Virus record (IMG/VR): IMGVR_UViG_3300026078_000993
Span: 1 to 26,025 of that record
Reading direction: 5' to 3' (one strand)
Length of the DNA: 26,025 nucleotides
From: a virus
The notes below the pieces were generated by a model. The model did no database searches. It worked only from the letters and a program-made list of their open reading frames with translations, and had not been told where the DNA came from. Below are positions 14,798 to 22,754 of the stretch, one piece after another. Each line of letters begins with the position of its first letter. Position 1 is the first letter of the stretch. Made by a program: the position numbers and the translations under genes.

Positions 14798-15201
14798 TGC
14801 ACCTGATGGCCCTTGGCATGTTCCTTTTTCAGATCCCGACGCTGGCCTATGATGAACTCCAACGAAAGACGGACTGGCGCTTTGCGATGGCAAGCCGGGT
14901 CGGGACGCGCGATGCAGCGCAGTTCCTGGGCGTGGGGGACGAGACGGTCAGCCTGTCCGGTTCGGTCTATGCGGAAATCACCGATGGCACTGTGTCGCTC
15001 GACACCCTGCGCGAGATGGGCGACGCTGGCGAAGCCTTGCCCCTGGTCAGCGGCGCCGGCATCGTCTTCGGCAATTTCATCATCCGTTCGATCGATGAGC
15101 GCCATGCCGTGCTGATGGCAGATGGCCGCCCCCTGCGCATCGACTTCGGCATCGACCTCTGGCGGGTGGATGACCCGGCCACCGCCCAGGCCGCCGAATG
15201 A
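14797..15201 (+). CDS. U: Tail protein gpU
   Basis: A 134-aa protein of the P2 gpU family, a tail tip or hub-associated structural protein acting with T and D. The signature MALGMFLFQIPTLAYDELQRKTDWRFA is at the N-terminus. The family block Y-x-E-T-G-x-L-x-L-R-M-G-x-A-LPLV-G-G-I-G-I-S is represented by YAEITDGTVSLDTLREMGDA and GEALPLVSGAG. ATG 14797 overlaps the T stop (TGATG); the second Met (14806) is an alternative. A long open extension upstream is a shadow of T. Confidence 0.93.
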   Translation: MHLMALGMFLFQIPTLAYDELQRKTDWRFAMASRVGTRDAAQFLGVGDETVSLSGSVYAEITDGTVSLDTLREMGDAGEALPLVSGAGIVFGNFIIRSIDERHAVLMADGRPLRIDFGIDLWRVDDPATAQAAE

Positions 15202-16208
15202 CCGACCGGATCATCAATATCCCCGATTGGCGCGTGACGCTCGACGGCAAGGATTTGACCGACAAGATGCGCCCGCGCCTGGTGTCGCTCAGCCTTTCGG
15301 AAAAGCGTGGCGACGAAGCCGACCAGCTGGATATCGTGCTGGACGACAGCGACGGCATGCTGGCAATCCCGAAGGAAGGTGCGACCCTGCAAGTCCAGCT
15401 GGGCTGGAAACAGGGCCGGGACGTCACTGTGGGCCTGGTCGACAAGGGCAGTTTCAAGGTGGACGATGTCACCCATAGCGGCCCGCCCGATCAGATCAGG
15501 ATACGCGCCCGGGCGGCTGACTTCACCAGCGCGATCCGCAACCGCCGGGAACAGAGCTGGAAGAACACGACGCTGGGTGCCGTGCTGACGGACGTCGCGG
15601 GCAGGAACAGCCTGACGCTGAAGGTAGCGGCCGACCTGGCATCGATCGCGCTGCCATCGGTCATACAGAACCGGGAAAGCGATATCGCCTTCCTGAAGCG
15701 CCTGGGCAGCGAAAACGACGCGGTCGCCACCATCAAGGACAAGCATCTGATCTTCGCGCGTAAGGGCGCCGGCACGACTACCAGCGGCAAGGCGCTCCCC
15801 ACCCTCACCATCACCCGCCGCGATGGCGACGGCCATAGCTGGTCGCGCCAGAAGCGGGACGGGCAGGAAGGCGTGACGGCCAGTTGGCACGACAAGAAGG
15901 GCGCGAAGCGCAAAACCTTCACCGTGGGCAAGGACGACGGCGCGAAGAAGCTGCGGAAGGTCTATCCCGACGAGGCGTCCGCGAAGCGCGCCGCCGTGGC
16001 GGAGCGGGACCGGCTGAAACGGGCGCCCGCCACGCTGGATATGAAACTGGCGCTGGGCCGGCCCGAGGCTTTCCCTGAAATGCGTGTGAAAGCATCTGGC
16101 TTCAAGGATGAAATCGACGCGACGACCTGGTTGATCGCGGAAGTCACGCACCGCCTCGATAATGGCGGCGGCTATGGCTCCGATCTGCGGATGGAACTGG
16201 GAGGCTGA
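15198..16208 (+). CDS. D: Tail hub protein gpD (late control D family)
   Basis: A 336-aa protein of the P2 gpD / late control gene D family, homologous to the T4 gp27 hub, on which the spike gpV sits. The pattern RPRLVSLSLSEKRGDEADQLDI at about residues 25-46, the SIALPSVIQNRESDIAFLKRLG block and the ITRRDGDGHSW-x-R section are typical. The C-terminus (WLIAEVTHRLDNGGGYGSDLRMELGG) is a classic end. The name 'late control' is historical; the role is structural. It overlaps U by four bases and is the last tail gene, followed by a terminator-like hairpin and the cargo island. Confidence 0.95.
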   Translation: MTDRIINIPDWRVTLDGKDLTDKMRPRLVSLSLSEKRGDEADQLDIVLDDSDGMLAIPKEGATLQVQLGWKQGRDVTVGLVDKGSFKVDDVTHSGPPDQIRIRARAADFTSAIRNRREQSWKNTTLGAVLTDVAGRNSLTLKVAADLASIALPSVIQNRESDIAFLKRLGSENDAVATIKDKHLIFARKGAGTTTSGKALPTLTITRRDGDGHSWSRQKRDGQEGVTASWHDKKGAKRKTFTVGKDDGAKKLRKVYPDEASAKRAAVAERDRLKRAPATLDMKLALGRPEAFPEMRVKASGFKDEIDATTWLIAEVTHRLDNGGGYGSDLRMELGG

Positions 16209-16210
16209 AT

Positions 16211-16247
16211 AAGGCTGCCGATCGATACAGTTTTCATCGACAGCCTT
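16211..16247 (+). terminator. Stem-loop at the end of the tail operon
   Basis: AAGGCTGCCGAT (16211-16222) pairs with ATCGACAGCCTT (16236-16247) with one mismatch, around a 13-nt loop. It starts two bases after the gpD stop, and a single T follows the TT that ends the stem. It probably ends late transcription at the border of the cargo. Confidence 0.55.
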
Positions 16248-16274
16248 TCCATCGCAAATAGACCTTCATATACG
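16246..16274 (+). promoter_or_regulatory. Candidate promoter for the cytosine methylase
   Basis: TTTCCA (16246-16251), a 17-bp spacer and TATACG (16269-16274) resemble a sigma-70 promoter with moderate matches. The start of transcription would fall about 20 bases before the methylase ribosome-binding site AAAGGGG (16287-16293). A separate promoter would let the methylase be made in the lysogen. Confidence 0.4.
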
Positions 16275-16300
16275 GGTGCAAACTGCAAAGGGGCGTCCGA

Positions 16301-17377
16301 TTGATTTTGAGCTTGTTCTGTGGCGCGGGGGGGTTGGATCGGGGCTTCGAAGATGCTGGCTTCGATGTGGGTCTCGCATTCGATCGCAATGCCGATAGCG
16401 TGCTATCGTATAACAAAAACCGACCTAAAGCACCAAAGGGACACATTGCGGATGTCTCGACACTAACCCTTACGGACCTAGATAATCTGCATGGAGGCGT
16501 ATTCGCTCCCTCAGGGGTCATAGGTGGCCCACCCTGTCAGAGCTTCAGTCAGGCGAACGTACATCAGCGAATTGACGATCCGCGACACACCCTACCTGTC
16601 TCCTATGCACGCCTAATCCAGTCATTGAACGAGCGAAACCCCGTCGACTTCTTTGTAATGGAAAACGTAGTTGGTCTTACGATGAAGAAGCACCGTGAGA
16701 CATTGAATGAAACTTTACGCACGCTTGAATCGGCAGGCTTCCACGTGGAGCAGGAAATTCTAGACGCACAAAATTTCGGCACTCCCCAAGTTCGGCGACG
16801 GGTTTTTCTTGTCGGATTCAACAGAGAAAAATATCCCGGTCTGCGATGGAAGGCCCCTACTCCTGAGAGAAAGCCCTCTCTAACTGTGCGCGACGTAATA
16901 GAGAATCTTCCAGAACCGGTATATTTTAAAAAGGGCTTGAACTGCGAGGAATTTGACAAACATCCAAATCACTGGTGCATGCAACCCAAATCGGCGAAAT
17001 TCTTTCGCCACGCGGTGCTTACACCTTCCGCTGCGAAGGGCCGAAGCTTCAAAACTCTTGCTTGGGAGAAGCCCAGCTTTGCTGTTGCTTACGGCCATCG
17101 CGAAGTACATGTACACCCGGAAGGTAAACGCCGCCTGAGCGTCTATGAAGCAATGCTCTTACAAGGCTTCCCTCACACTTATCGATTGTATGGAAATTTG
17201 TCGTCTCAGTTTCGTCAGGTAAGTGAGGCGGTCCCCGTTCCGCTCGCGCGGGCGGTCGCACAATCAGTTGCAGATCAACTATTTGAGGCATGTTCAGCTG
17301 CCGACGTTGAGGTCAAGCGGCCTAATCCTATGCTCCCCCAGCCATCGCTGCCATCCCGGGATATCGAAGCCTGCTGA
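16301..17377 (+). CDS. DNA (cytosine-5) methyltransferase
   Basis: A 358-aa C5-cytosine methyltransferase with motifs in canonical order: I (LSLFCGAGGLDRGF, residues 3-16), IV with catalytic C79 (GGPPCQSFSQAN), VI (FFVMENVVGL, E121-N-V), VIII (QVRRRVFLVGF, 163-173), then the recognition region and motif X (QVSEAVPVPLARAV). The start is TTG 16301, since AAAGGGG precedes it by seven bases and the protein would lack motif I if it began later. The last 27 or so codons overlap the 3' end of the opposite-strand partner gene. Codon use is less GC-rich than the phage genes. Neighbours suggest a defence or modification cassette rather than a lone methylase. The target sequence is unknown. Confidence 0.94.
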   Translation: MILSLFCGAGGLDRGFEDAGFDVGLAFDRNADSVLSYNKNRPKAPKGHIADVSTLTLTDLDNLHGGVFAPSGVIGGPPCQSFSQANVHQRIDDPRHTLPVSYARLIQSLNERNPVDFFVMENVVGLTMKKHRETLNETLRTLESAGFHVEQEILDAQNFGTPQVRRRVFLVGFNREKYPGLRWKAPTPERKPSLTVRDVIENLPEPVYFKKGLNCEEFDKHPNHWCMQPKSAKFFRHAVLTPSAAKGRSFKTLAWEKPSFAVAYGHREVHVHPEGKRRLSVYEAMLLQGFPHTYRLYGNLSSQFRQVSEAVPVPLARAVAQSVADQLFEACSAADVEVKRPNPMLPQPSLPSRDIEAC

Positions 17378-18634
17378 ACGCAAAAGTTTTTCGGTCCCGG
17401 TAACAACTTCATTACGCAAATCCGTTTGATCTTCGATTGCCTGGTCCAAATTCCAGAGTTTCTTTGCTCGCGCAACAATCGCGACTGCATCTTGCAATTC
17501 CACATTTGGGACTACAATTGCGCCCCCTGTATTGGGGGCCTGAGCTTGAATTCCTTTCGGCGTGATACGAAATGCTAAGGAAAGCATATCTGGCTCATCC
17601 CGATGAACTTTATAAGCATATGCACTAACCAGCTCGACGCCGGCCGGAAGATTGATTTGAGCATGATAGAAATGTAATAAGTATTTACCAAGTCCTATAC
17701 AAAACAATCTTAAGAAATTTATATCCTGATTCGACCAACATCCATTCATTGCCGACGTAAGGTTATGCAACTGCGCATCGATACATTCAGAAAGCGGTTT
17801 CGCGAAAGCATCGTTGTGCTGATCAATGTTCTTACCTATCGCTGTTTGAAACTTCCGAGCAGGAACTCCGAGCAGATCAACGTCGGCGCGAGTAGTTACA
17901 AACAGTAACCACGGTTCTTTGGCAATCATCTGATGCTTTAATAATTTTTCCAGTGCATCAAACATCGAAGCTTTTCGATTCTTAGGCACGTAGCCAAGAT
18001 GATCACAAGCATCCATGTTGATTATATCAAAAACGCCCTGCCGATCCAGCATCGTTGCAGCAAGACTTTCATCCTGCGCTATATCTTCCAATCGATCCTT
18101 AAGGATCACCGCATCTTCTGTAATCCTGTCAGCTTGTCGCAGGGCTGACTCAGCAGCCAAGTATGCGCTCTTCGCTCCATTGGCCGCAACTTCCCCGTCG
18201 CCTTCGTAACCAGAATCAAAACCGAAATATTCTATCCGCGTTCCCGCTTCGACAAGAGAGTCCGCGAGCACACGAACGTCGAACAAATCCGCACCAGGCA
18301 GCGTAAAATAACGCAATTTATCTCGGCGTTCAGCCGAGCGATGGCTCTCAATCAGCCGTTTTGCACTCTCCACCCACTGCCTTTGACGCACAATTTGCTT
18401 AATAGGATGGTGCCACGGCTTGTAGTCGGTACGCAACGGCGCCATGACGAATTCATCGGAGCCATCATCTCCATGAACGATCCCGACGTAATCATCTTCC
18501 GCGATGTCGTCTGGCAATTTCTGCGATGTATCAGGCACCTGATGCAAATGGCTCTCCACCGCTGCTTTTGAAGGCTGCGCCATTTCGCCACGCAAATGTT
18601 CTGGAAGGTTATCACCCATTGAACCGCCGCTCAT
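17294..18634 (-). CDS. Partner protein of the GHKL ATPase (unknown, possible methyltransferase-like fold)
   Basis: A 446-aa soluble protein without signal peptide or membrane helix. I see no PD-(D/E)xK, HNH, GIY-YIG or PLD motif. Four blocks are spaced like strands of a Rossmann-type methyltransferase: RYFTLPGADLFDVRVLADSL (about 108-127), IEYFGFDSG (134-142), FDIINMDACDHLG (202-214) and PWLLFVTTRADVDLLG (243-258). The glycine-rich AdoMet loop is not convincing, so it may be degenerate; this fold is inference. Its ATG shares one base with the ATPase stop (TGATG), so the two are translationally coupled and probably act together. Its last 84 bases are antisense to the end of the methylase gene. 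Composition is AT-richer than the phage genes. Confidence 0.8.
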   Translation of the reverse strand: MSGGSMGDNLPEHLRGEMAQPSKAAVESHLHQVPDTSQKLPDDIAEDDYVGIVHGDDGSDEFVMAPLRTDYKPWHHPIKQIVRQRQWVESAKRLIESHRSAERRDKLRYFTLPGADLFDVRVLADSLVEAGTRIEYFGFDSGYEGDGEVAANGAKSAYLAAESALRQADRITEDAVILKDRLEDIAQDESLAATMLDRQGVFDIINMDACDHLGYVPKNRKASMFDALEKLLKHQMIAKEPWLLFVTTRADVDLLGVPARKFQTAIGKNIDQHNDAFAKPLSECIDAQLHNLTSAMNGCWSNQDINFLRLFCIGLGKYLLHFYHAQINLPAGVELVSAYAYKVHRDEPDMLSLAFRITPKGIQAQAPNTGGAIVVPNVELQDAVAIVARAKKLWNLDQAIEDQTDLRNEVVTGTEKLLRSAGFDIPGWQRWLGEHRIRPLDLNVGS

Positions 18635-20619
18635 CAGGCTTCCCCCAAGAAAACTGCAAAAATTGCTGCAATCAATTCTTGCTGCTCATCATATGTCCTT
18701 CCTTCAAGCACGTCATATGCGGCAAGGACTTGAACGAGCGCTTCCATTTGGCTGTCGCGCACGACTTGATCAACACTGCGATTTGCCCTGGGAATTTGAG
18801 CTTTTAATATCGCGAAAGAGCCAGATTCCCGAGCTTCCAGAGCTTGCATCGGCGTTTCAGCGATGACCACTTTTGGCACTGGCTCCGAACCTTTACGGCG
18901 TTCCCATATGCCACTCACTTGCCTGGATAGCTGCGTTCGCTCTTCCGTGGAGTTCGCGTCATTGCGAGCATCGCGCGCCTCTTTTGCTTCAGCTTTCAGG
19001 CGGTTAGTCAATTGCCGAATCGCACCGTGCAACCACAGACTAACCAACTGGAGGTGGGGATGAGCGAAATTAAATGACTCACGATCGATGTTAAGGGCAG
19101 CATCCAAGCCCCGATCAACAAATAATTCGGACGTTATCTGCCTAAGACGCGTTTGCTCCGAAACCTGATATTTAAAAAATGAGGGATCAAACAATGCCCC
19201 ACTGGCTTCTCTTATTCTTACAAGAACGCCATTATTTTCTTTTGGAATTATGCGACCACCCCACCAAAGATAGCCGTCCAATGACAGATCGCCTCCCCTC
19301 TTAGAGGTGGGTACGCGGCTTAGATCGGGTTCAAAGCGACCAACAAACATAACCGCTTTTTCCAAGCTACGCGCATCGGCCTTTCTGTAGGTGAACTTGA
19401 TCGGCCGCTTCAGCAAAACACCGTCTATAGTGACTTTGAACTGACCCAATGGATCACGCCCAGCTCGCAGCACTGGATTCCCAGGCGCCTGTGCCTCGAC
19501 GCCTTCTCGCACAGTTTGATTTGGTGAGAGTTCTATCGACAACCCTCTCCCACGCTCTTTTGTAACCCAGAAGAGCTGAACATCGTCGGAGCCGGTGAGG
19601 TCAAATGGATGCTTATCGACGTAGTCAACAGGCGCCGATAATCCAAGACTCCAAATCAATTCCAAATAGGCGTCGAGGGTCTTTGCCAATTCTGGTCTAT
19701 CGATCACGCTAGATTCAGCTTCAACCTTCTCCACCAGCTTCGACATGCGCATGTCGGCGGGATCATCGTCTGCCCAAGGCAAGTTGGGCTGTTCCGCAAA
19801 AAGGACAGGACCTTCCTTTGGATCGATCAATTTCCCTAGATAACCGGAATGGTAGCTAGGCCTTTCGACACTCATACTGGCCCAAGTATCGATATCGCCT
19901 TGCTGTTGCGCCGCTTCACGTTCCAGGACGCCTTCCCAGCGCTCTGAACTTCTCAAGATATCGCGAACTCGCGGTTTAACGTCATCTAAGATGATGTCGG
20001 TCCCATGAGCTTGCAAGTCATCGGAATGTTCACGCCGTATATATACGTCGCCGGTTACATAGTCGTCATCATCTTCAGCCTCGATTGCATTTTCACCGTC
20101 TTCATGATACGCTCTGAGCCTGATTTCAGCGATCAAACGATAACTTTCTCCGTACCGCTTTGTAATTATTTGGAAGCGACGTGAGAGCTGACTAATGGAG
20201 AAAAGACCAATACCGATTTTACCGATAATTGGTCGACCCGACGGTGTGCATTCAAGATTGTCTGCATCTGTAATACCAAGTTCGGCACCATCTTTCCGGC
20301 GCTTCGCGCTTCCACCGATGTTTTTGAGCATCCGAGACAGGCTTCGATGATCCATCCCAATGCCATTGTCGCGGACGTAAATTCGAGAAAAGCGCGGAGC
20401 ATCTGTCAAGATCGTAACAGACGTCGCGTCGGCATCCCAGGCATTGGAAATTAGTTCGCGTAAAGCAGACGCCGGCTGACGATAGATTCCATCGGTAACT
20501 CGCGCAATAACTCTGTCGCTAGTTCCGAGTTTCGTCTTCACCACCTCTCCATCGTGAGCGGGATCGCCCAGCCAGGATATAAGCTCTTCTTGCTTGTTAA
20601 TTTGCCGGGTATCAGTCAA
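18634..20619 (-). CDS. GHKL (Hsp90/MutL/MORC-type) ATPase
   Basis: A 661-aa protein with an N-terminal GHKL ATPase domain. The N box is RELISNAWDADA (E55 catalytic, N59 for magnesium), G1 is DNGIGM (84-89) and G2 is GKIGIGLFS (133-141). An Hsp90-like second domain probably follows (about 220-450) and a charged helical C-terminus at about 550-600 (KAEAKEARDARNDAN). The proximal ATP-site sequence is closest to Hsp90- or MORC-like proteins rather than histidine kinases, since no kinase or receiver parts are present. Start is TTG 20619, with GGAG seven bases before it. GHKL ATPases are known partners of restriction-modification and antiviral loci; a clamp or DNA-sensing role here is inferred from the methylase and coupled partner. 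Confidence 0.9.
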   Translation of the reverse strand: MTDTRQINKQEELISWLGDPAHDGEVVKTKLGTSDRVIARVTDGIYRQPASALRELISNAWDADATSVTILTDAPRFSRIYVRDNGIGMDHRSLSRMLKNIGGSAKRRKDGAELGITDADNLECTPSGRPIIGKIGIGLFSISQLSRRFQIITKRYGESYRLIAEIRLRAYHEDGENAIEAEDDDDYVTGDVYIRREHSDDLQAHGTDIILDDVKPRVRDILRSSERWEGVLEREAAQQQGDIDTWASMSVERPSYHSGYLGKLIDPKEGPVLFAEQPNLPWADDDPADMRMSKLVEKVEAESSVIDRPELAKTLDAYLELIWSLGLSAPVDYVDKHPFDLTGSDDVQLFWVTKERGRGLSIELSPNQTVREGVEAQAPGNPVLRAGRDPLGQFKVTIDGVLLKRPIKFTYRKADARSLEKAVMFVGRFEPDLSRVPTSKRGGDLSLDGYLWWGGRIIPKENNGVLVRIREASGALFDPSFFKYQVSEQTRLRQITSELFVDRGLDAALNIDRESFNFAHPHLQLVSLWLHGAIRQLTNRLKAEAKEARDARNDANSTEERTQLSRQVSGIWERRKGSEPVPKVVIAETPMQALEARESGSFAILKAQIPRANRSVDQVVRDSQMEALVQVLAAYDVLEGRTYDEQQELIAAIFAVFLGEA

Positions 20620-20736
20620 AGAAGTTCTCCAAGCAGAGAGCTATGGCTAATCGGAAAAAATACGGATGTTGTCAGCTTATCTTTATTGAAGATCGGTCCG
20701 CAACTTCAGTAAATGGACCATTGGGGCGGACGATCC

Positions 20737-21252
20737 TTATGACTGTCCGGCAAACCGAATGTCAGTCAGATGCCAACTCAGACCATCGCGTTTGAAGATC
20801 AGCGACGCCCCCGTCTCGTCCTCCTTGTTCACCAGACGGAACTCTGACAGCCCTACCCGCTCCATCTCCAAATTCTTCAGCCGCACGCCGATCTTCCCCT
20901 CTCCAGGCTTCGGTTCTGGCGCGTTGGCGAACACCTCGCGCATGGCCGCAGGCGTCACCAACGCCTCCACCATGCCCTCGACCATGTTCACGGCGAAGGC
21001 AGCACCCAGGGCAGCAAATGGATTATCGTCTTTGGCCTTGATCATTTCGGCGGCCATCTTCGCTTTCATCTGATCTTTCAGAGAAGCGCGTAAGGCAGGA
21101 AAGTCGATATATCCGGCCAGCTTGTCGGCATCTTTCGCCTCGGCCGCAGCCTGCATTTCATGAAGCGTCCAGCGCGGTGATCCGAAATACCATCCCGCAC
21201 CAATCGCAACCGCCGCCACCAGAGCGAGCGCCGCATAAAATCTCGACTTCAT
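20737..21252 (-). CDS. DUF2939-family membrane-anchored protein
   Basis: A 171-aa protein with one N-terminal membrane or signal helix (FYAALALVAAVAIGAGWYF, residues 5-23). The exported part opens SPRWTLHEMQAAAEAKDADKLAGYIDFPALRASLKDQM, the pattern of DUF2939. The C-terminal part (LKNLEMERVGLSEFRLVNKE, then DGLSWHLTDIRF) fits the same family. The molecular role of the family is unknown. GC-rich composition matches the phage or host, unlike the adjacent ATPase. It lies between repressor and ATPase on the same strand, so it may be expressed in the lysogen as a surface-modifying or exclusion protein; that role is inference. Confidence 0.75.
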   Translation of the reverse strand: MKSRFYAALALVAAVAIGAGWYFGSPRWTLHEMQAAAEAKDADKLAGYIDFPALRASLKDQMKAKMAAEMIKAKDDNPFAALGAAFAVNMVEGMVEALVTPAAMREVFANAPEPKPGEGKIGVRLKNLEMERVGLSEFRLVNKEDETGASLIFKRDGLSWHLTDIRFAGQS

Positions 21253-21470
21253 CTTCCGTCCCCCCGTTCGGAATTCTCGTACAAGGCCTATTCTCCGTCA
21301 CGGCCTGCTGTCCACAAGATATTGTTCCAGCTTGGCATTTACCGCTTTCCTACACGCCTCTCTCTGGCCCAAATGAGAACGAATCATGAACATTCAGGGG
21401 AACATGAAATTGAGTGGGCGAGCGATCAGACTGAAGCCGGGGTGTGAATTTGCCTGTCTGAAGTGCCGGA
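21253..21470. other. Intergenic stretch between repressor and DUF2939 genes
   Basis: I see no RNA gene, repeat or convincing terminator here. The first part would hold the 5' leader of the minus-strand DUF2939 gene. A + strand ORF (21386-21700) begins here but runs into the repressor and is judged a shadow. Confidence 0.4.
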
Positions 21471-22019
21471 TCAGGTGCGCGACGGCGGTACGGGTGCGGG
21501 ATGACCTGTGGCGGGAGATTGAGACGCTGTTGCGGCTCCAGTCGAGTAACCCAACCCCTGATCGATCGCGAACGGTCCAATTGCTGCAAAACCAGATGGA
21601 AGCCGCTGAGCAAGAATTCGAGCGGCTTCGGCCCGCGTTGCGTCCGCTGGCACCAATGCCAGTAGGCTTTCGAACATATCGGCCAGCGCGGCTTCACTAG
21701 GCAACGCGACAGGCAGACTGATGAACTGAACCGGTGGCTGCTCGGCCTCGATCTTGCGCGCCTCTGGTTCAGCCTCGCTTCCCACCAATCCGGCCAATTT
21801 CATGACCTCTGAGGGATCAACCTTGTGACGCGCCAATACGGAAGCGACTTTACGAGCAAAATCGATAGGCAGATATTGCTTCTTGTAACCGCCATGGCCT
21901 TCATAACGAGCGTATGAGCCTAACGGCATATCCAATGCCTCCGCCATGGCTCGCACCGTCAAGCGCGGAATCGCCGACTTCCTTAGATCCTTGAGCTTTG
22001 CGGTCGCGCTATTTTCCAT
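21471..22019 (-). CDS. Phage repressor, HTH (Xre-like) transcription regulator
   Basis: A 182-aa protein with an N-terminal helix-turn-helix: LTVRAMAEALDMPLGSYARYEG (residues about 19-40), the pattern of Xre/C1-type regulators. It carries no LexA/S24 peptidase core that I can see, and the C-terminus is short and Pro/Ala/Ser-rich. It is read divergently from a Cro-like gene, the normal lysogeny switch layout. Start ATG 22019 (MENSATAKLKDL) is preferred; the frame is open to 22055, but the extra codons would run into the operator region. How it is inactivated cannot be seen. Confidence 0.8.
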   Translation of the reverse strand: MENSATAKLKDLRKSAIPRLTVRAMAEALDMPLGSYARYEGHGGYKKQYLPIDFARKVASVLARHKVDPSEVMKLAGLVGSEAEPEARKIEAEQPPVQFISLPVALPSEAALADMFESLLALVPADATRAEAARILAQRLPSGFAAIGPFAIDQGLGYSTGAATASQSPATGHPAPVPPSRT

Positions 22020-22102
22020 ACGATCAATGTGCGTAAAAGTGGAACAATGTCTCACCCAAGATGAGGGTTGACTGGTGTTCGCGTTTGTGGAACATCACCC
22101 TA
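22020..22102. promoter_or_regulatory. Divergent operator/promoter region of the lysogeny switch
   Basis: The 83 bp between repressor and Cro-like gene hold a direct repeat GTGGAACA at 22039-22046 and 22087-22094. An inverted half-site, TGTTC, is at 22076-22080, so TGTTC-N9-GAACA forms a dyad (22076-22094). TTGACT at 22068-22073 could be the -35 of the early promoter, with a poor -10. These are likely binding sites of the repressor and/or Cro-like protein. Confidence 0.5.
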
Positions 22103-22390
22103 ATGGAAAACGATACTCTGTTCGCATTATTTAGTGGAACTCGCCCGATGGCGCGAGCCATAGCCGAATCACCTTCGACCGTTGCTGGTTGGAAGCGCAA
22201 AGGTCGCATCCCCGCCGAAAAGCAGCCCCATGTGCTTGAGGTTGGCCAGGCGCTCGGACTTCCCGTTACCGCTGAACATGTCGTGTTCCCTCTGGGTCGG
22301 CCCATCGCCGCCCCTGTTGAAATATCGCCTCGCCCGAACGCCGTCGCTTGCGATCGGACCCCGGAAACGCAACGGAAGGATGTGCATTGA
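22103..22390 (+). CDS. Cro/YdaS-like HTH regulator
   Basis: A 95-aa protein opening MENDTLFALFSGTRPMARAI. The helix-turn-helix is PMARAIAESPSTVAGWKRKGRIPAEKQPHVLEVGQALGL (about 15-53), the Cro/YdaS style with a W-x-x-x-G-x-IP motif after the recognition helix. It is the first gene of the early operon, divergent from the repressor, so it probably represses the repressor gene and early transcription. ATG 22103 is chosen over 22061, whose extra codons lie in the operator region. Its stop overlaps the next start (TGATG). Confidence 0.8.
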   Translation: MENDTLFALFSGTRPMARAIAESPSTVAGWKRKGRIPAEKQPHVLEVGQALGLPVTAEHVVFPLGRPIAAPVEISPRPNAVACDRTPETQRKDVH

Positions 22391-22587
22391 TGCGCGGCCA
22401 GGAATATCGCCTGCGGGGGCGTCACGCCTCGCGCCGAAGCTTCATCGTGCCAGACGAATTGATGGCGCAGCACACCGAACCAAGCGACACGCCGCAACCG
22501 CCACGCTGGTATAGCATCGTCGCCTTTCTCATCCTGAGCAGCGCCACCGTCTTTGCCATGTGCGCAATGGGGCGACCCGGCGCATGA
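22390..22587 (+). CDS. Small membrane protein
   Basis: A 65-aa protein from ATG 22390, with a basic start (MRGQEYRLRGRHASRRSF) and one membrane helix near the end (WYSIVAFLILSSATVFAMCAM, about 40-60). The function is unknown. The overlap with Cro (TGATG) and with the next ORF (ATGA) supports translation. Upstream in-frame codons to 22348 lie inside the Cro gene. Confidence 0.6.
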   Translation: MRGQEYRLRGRHASRRSFIVPDELMAQHTEPSDTPQPPRWYSIVAFLILSSATVFAMCAMGRPGA

Positions 22588-22754
22588 CGAAACTGCGCGC
22601 GCCTCTATCCTTCTCCCTCGCCATCACTACGGCCGTCGGCCTGATTGGTTGGGAACTGGCCGCAAAGATCACGACGGTCGAAGCGGGCGGTTCGCTATTG
22701 GAGCGAGAGCGACAAGACCAGCCTACCGACACTGGATCAGGCGATCGCGCTTGA
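22584..22754 (+). CDS. Tiny membrane-associated ORF
   Basis: A 56-aa ORF from ATG 22584, overlapping the previous stop (ATGA). A hydrophobic stretch (LSFSLAITTAVGLIGWELAAK, about 8-28) is followed by a polar tail. The latter part overlaps the next ORF in another frame by 110 bases. It is supported by coupling and the membrane segment; no function is known. Confidence 0.5.
   Translation: MTKLRAPLSFSLAITTAVGLIGWELAAKITTVEAGGSLLERERQDQPTDTGSGDRA

Noticed and set aside
21386-21700. + strand ORF of 104 aa with a C-x2-C-x3-C pattern
   Set aside because: Most of it lies antisense to the repressor gene, the cysteine cluster is not a known finger layout, and no ribosome-binding site decides the start. 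The repressor on the other strand explains the region better.
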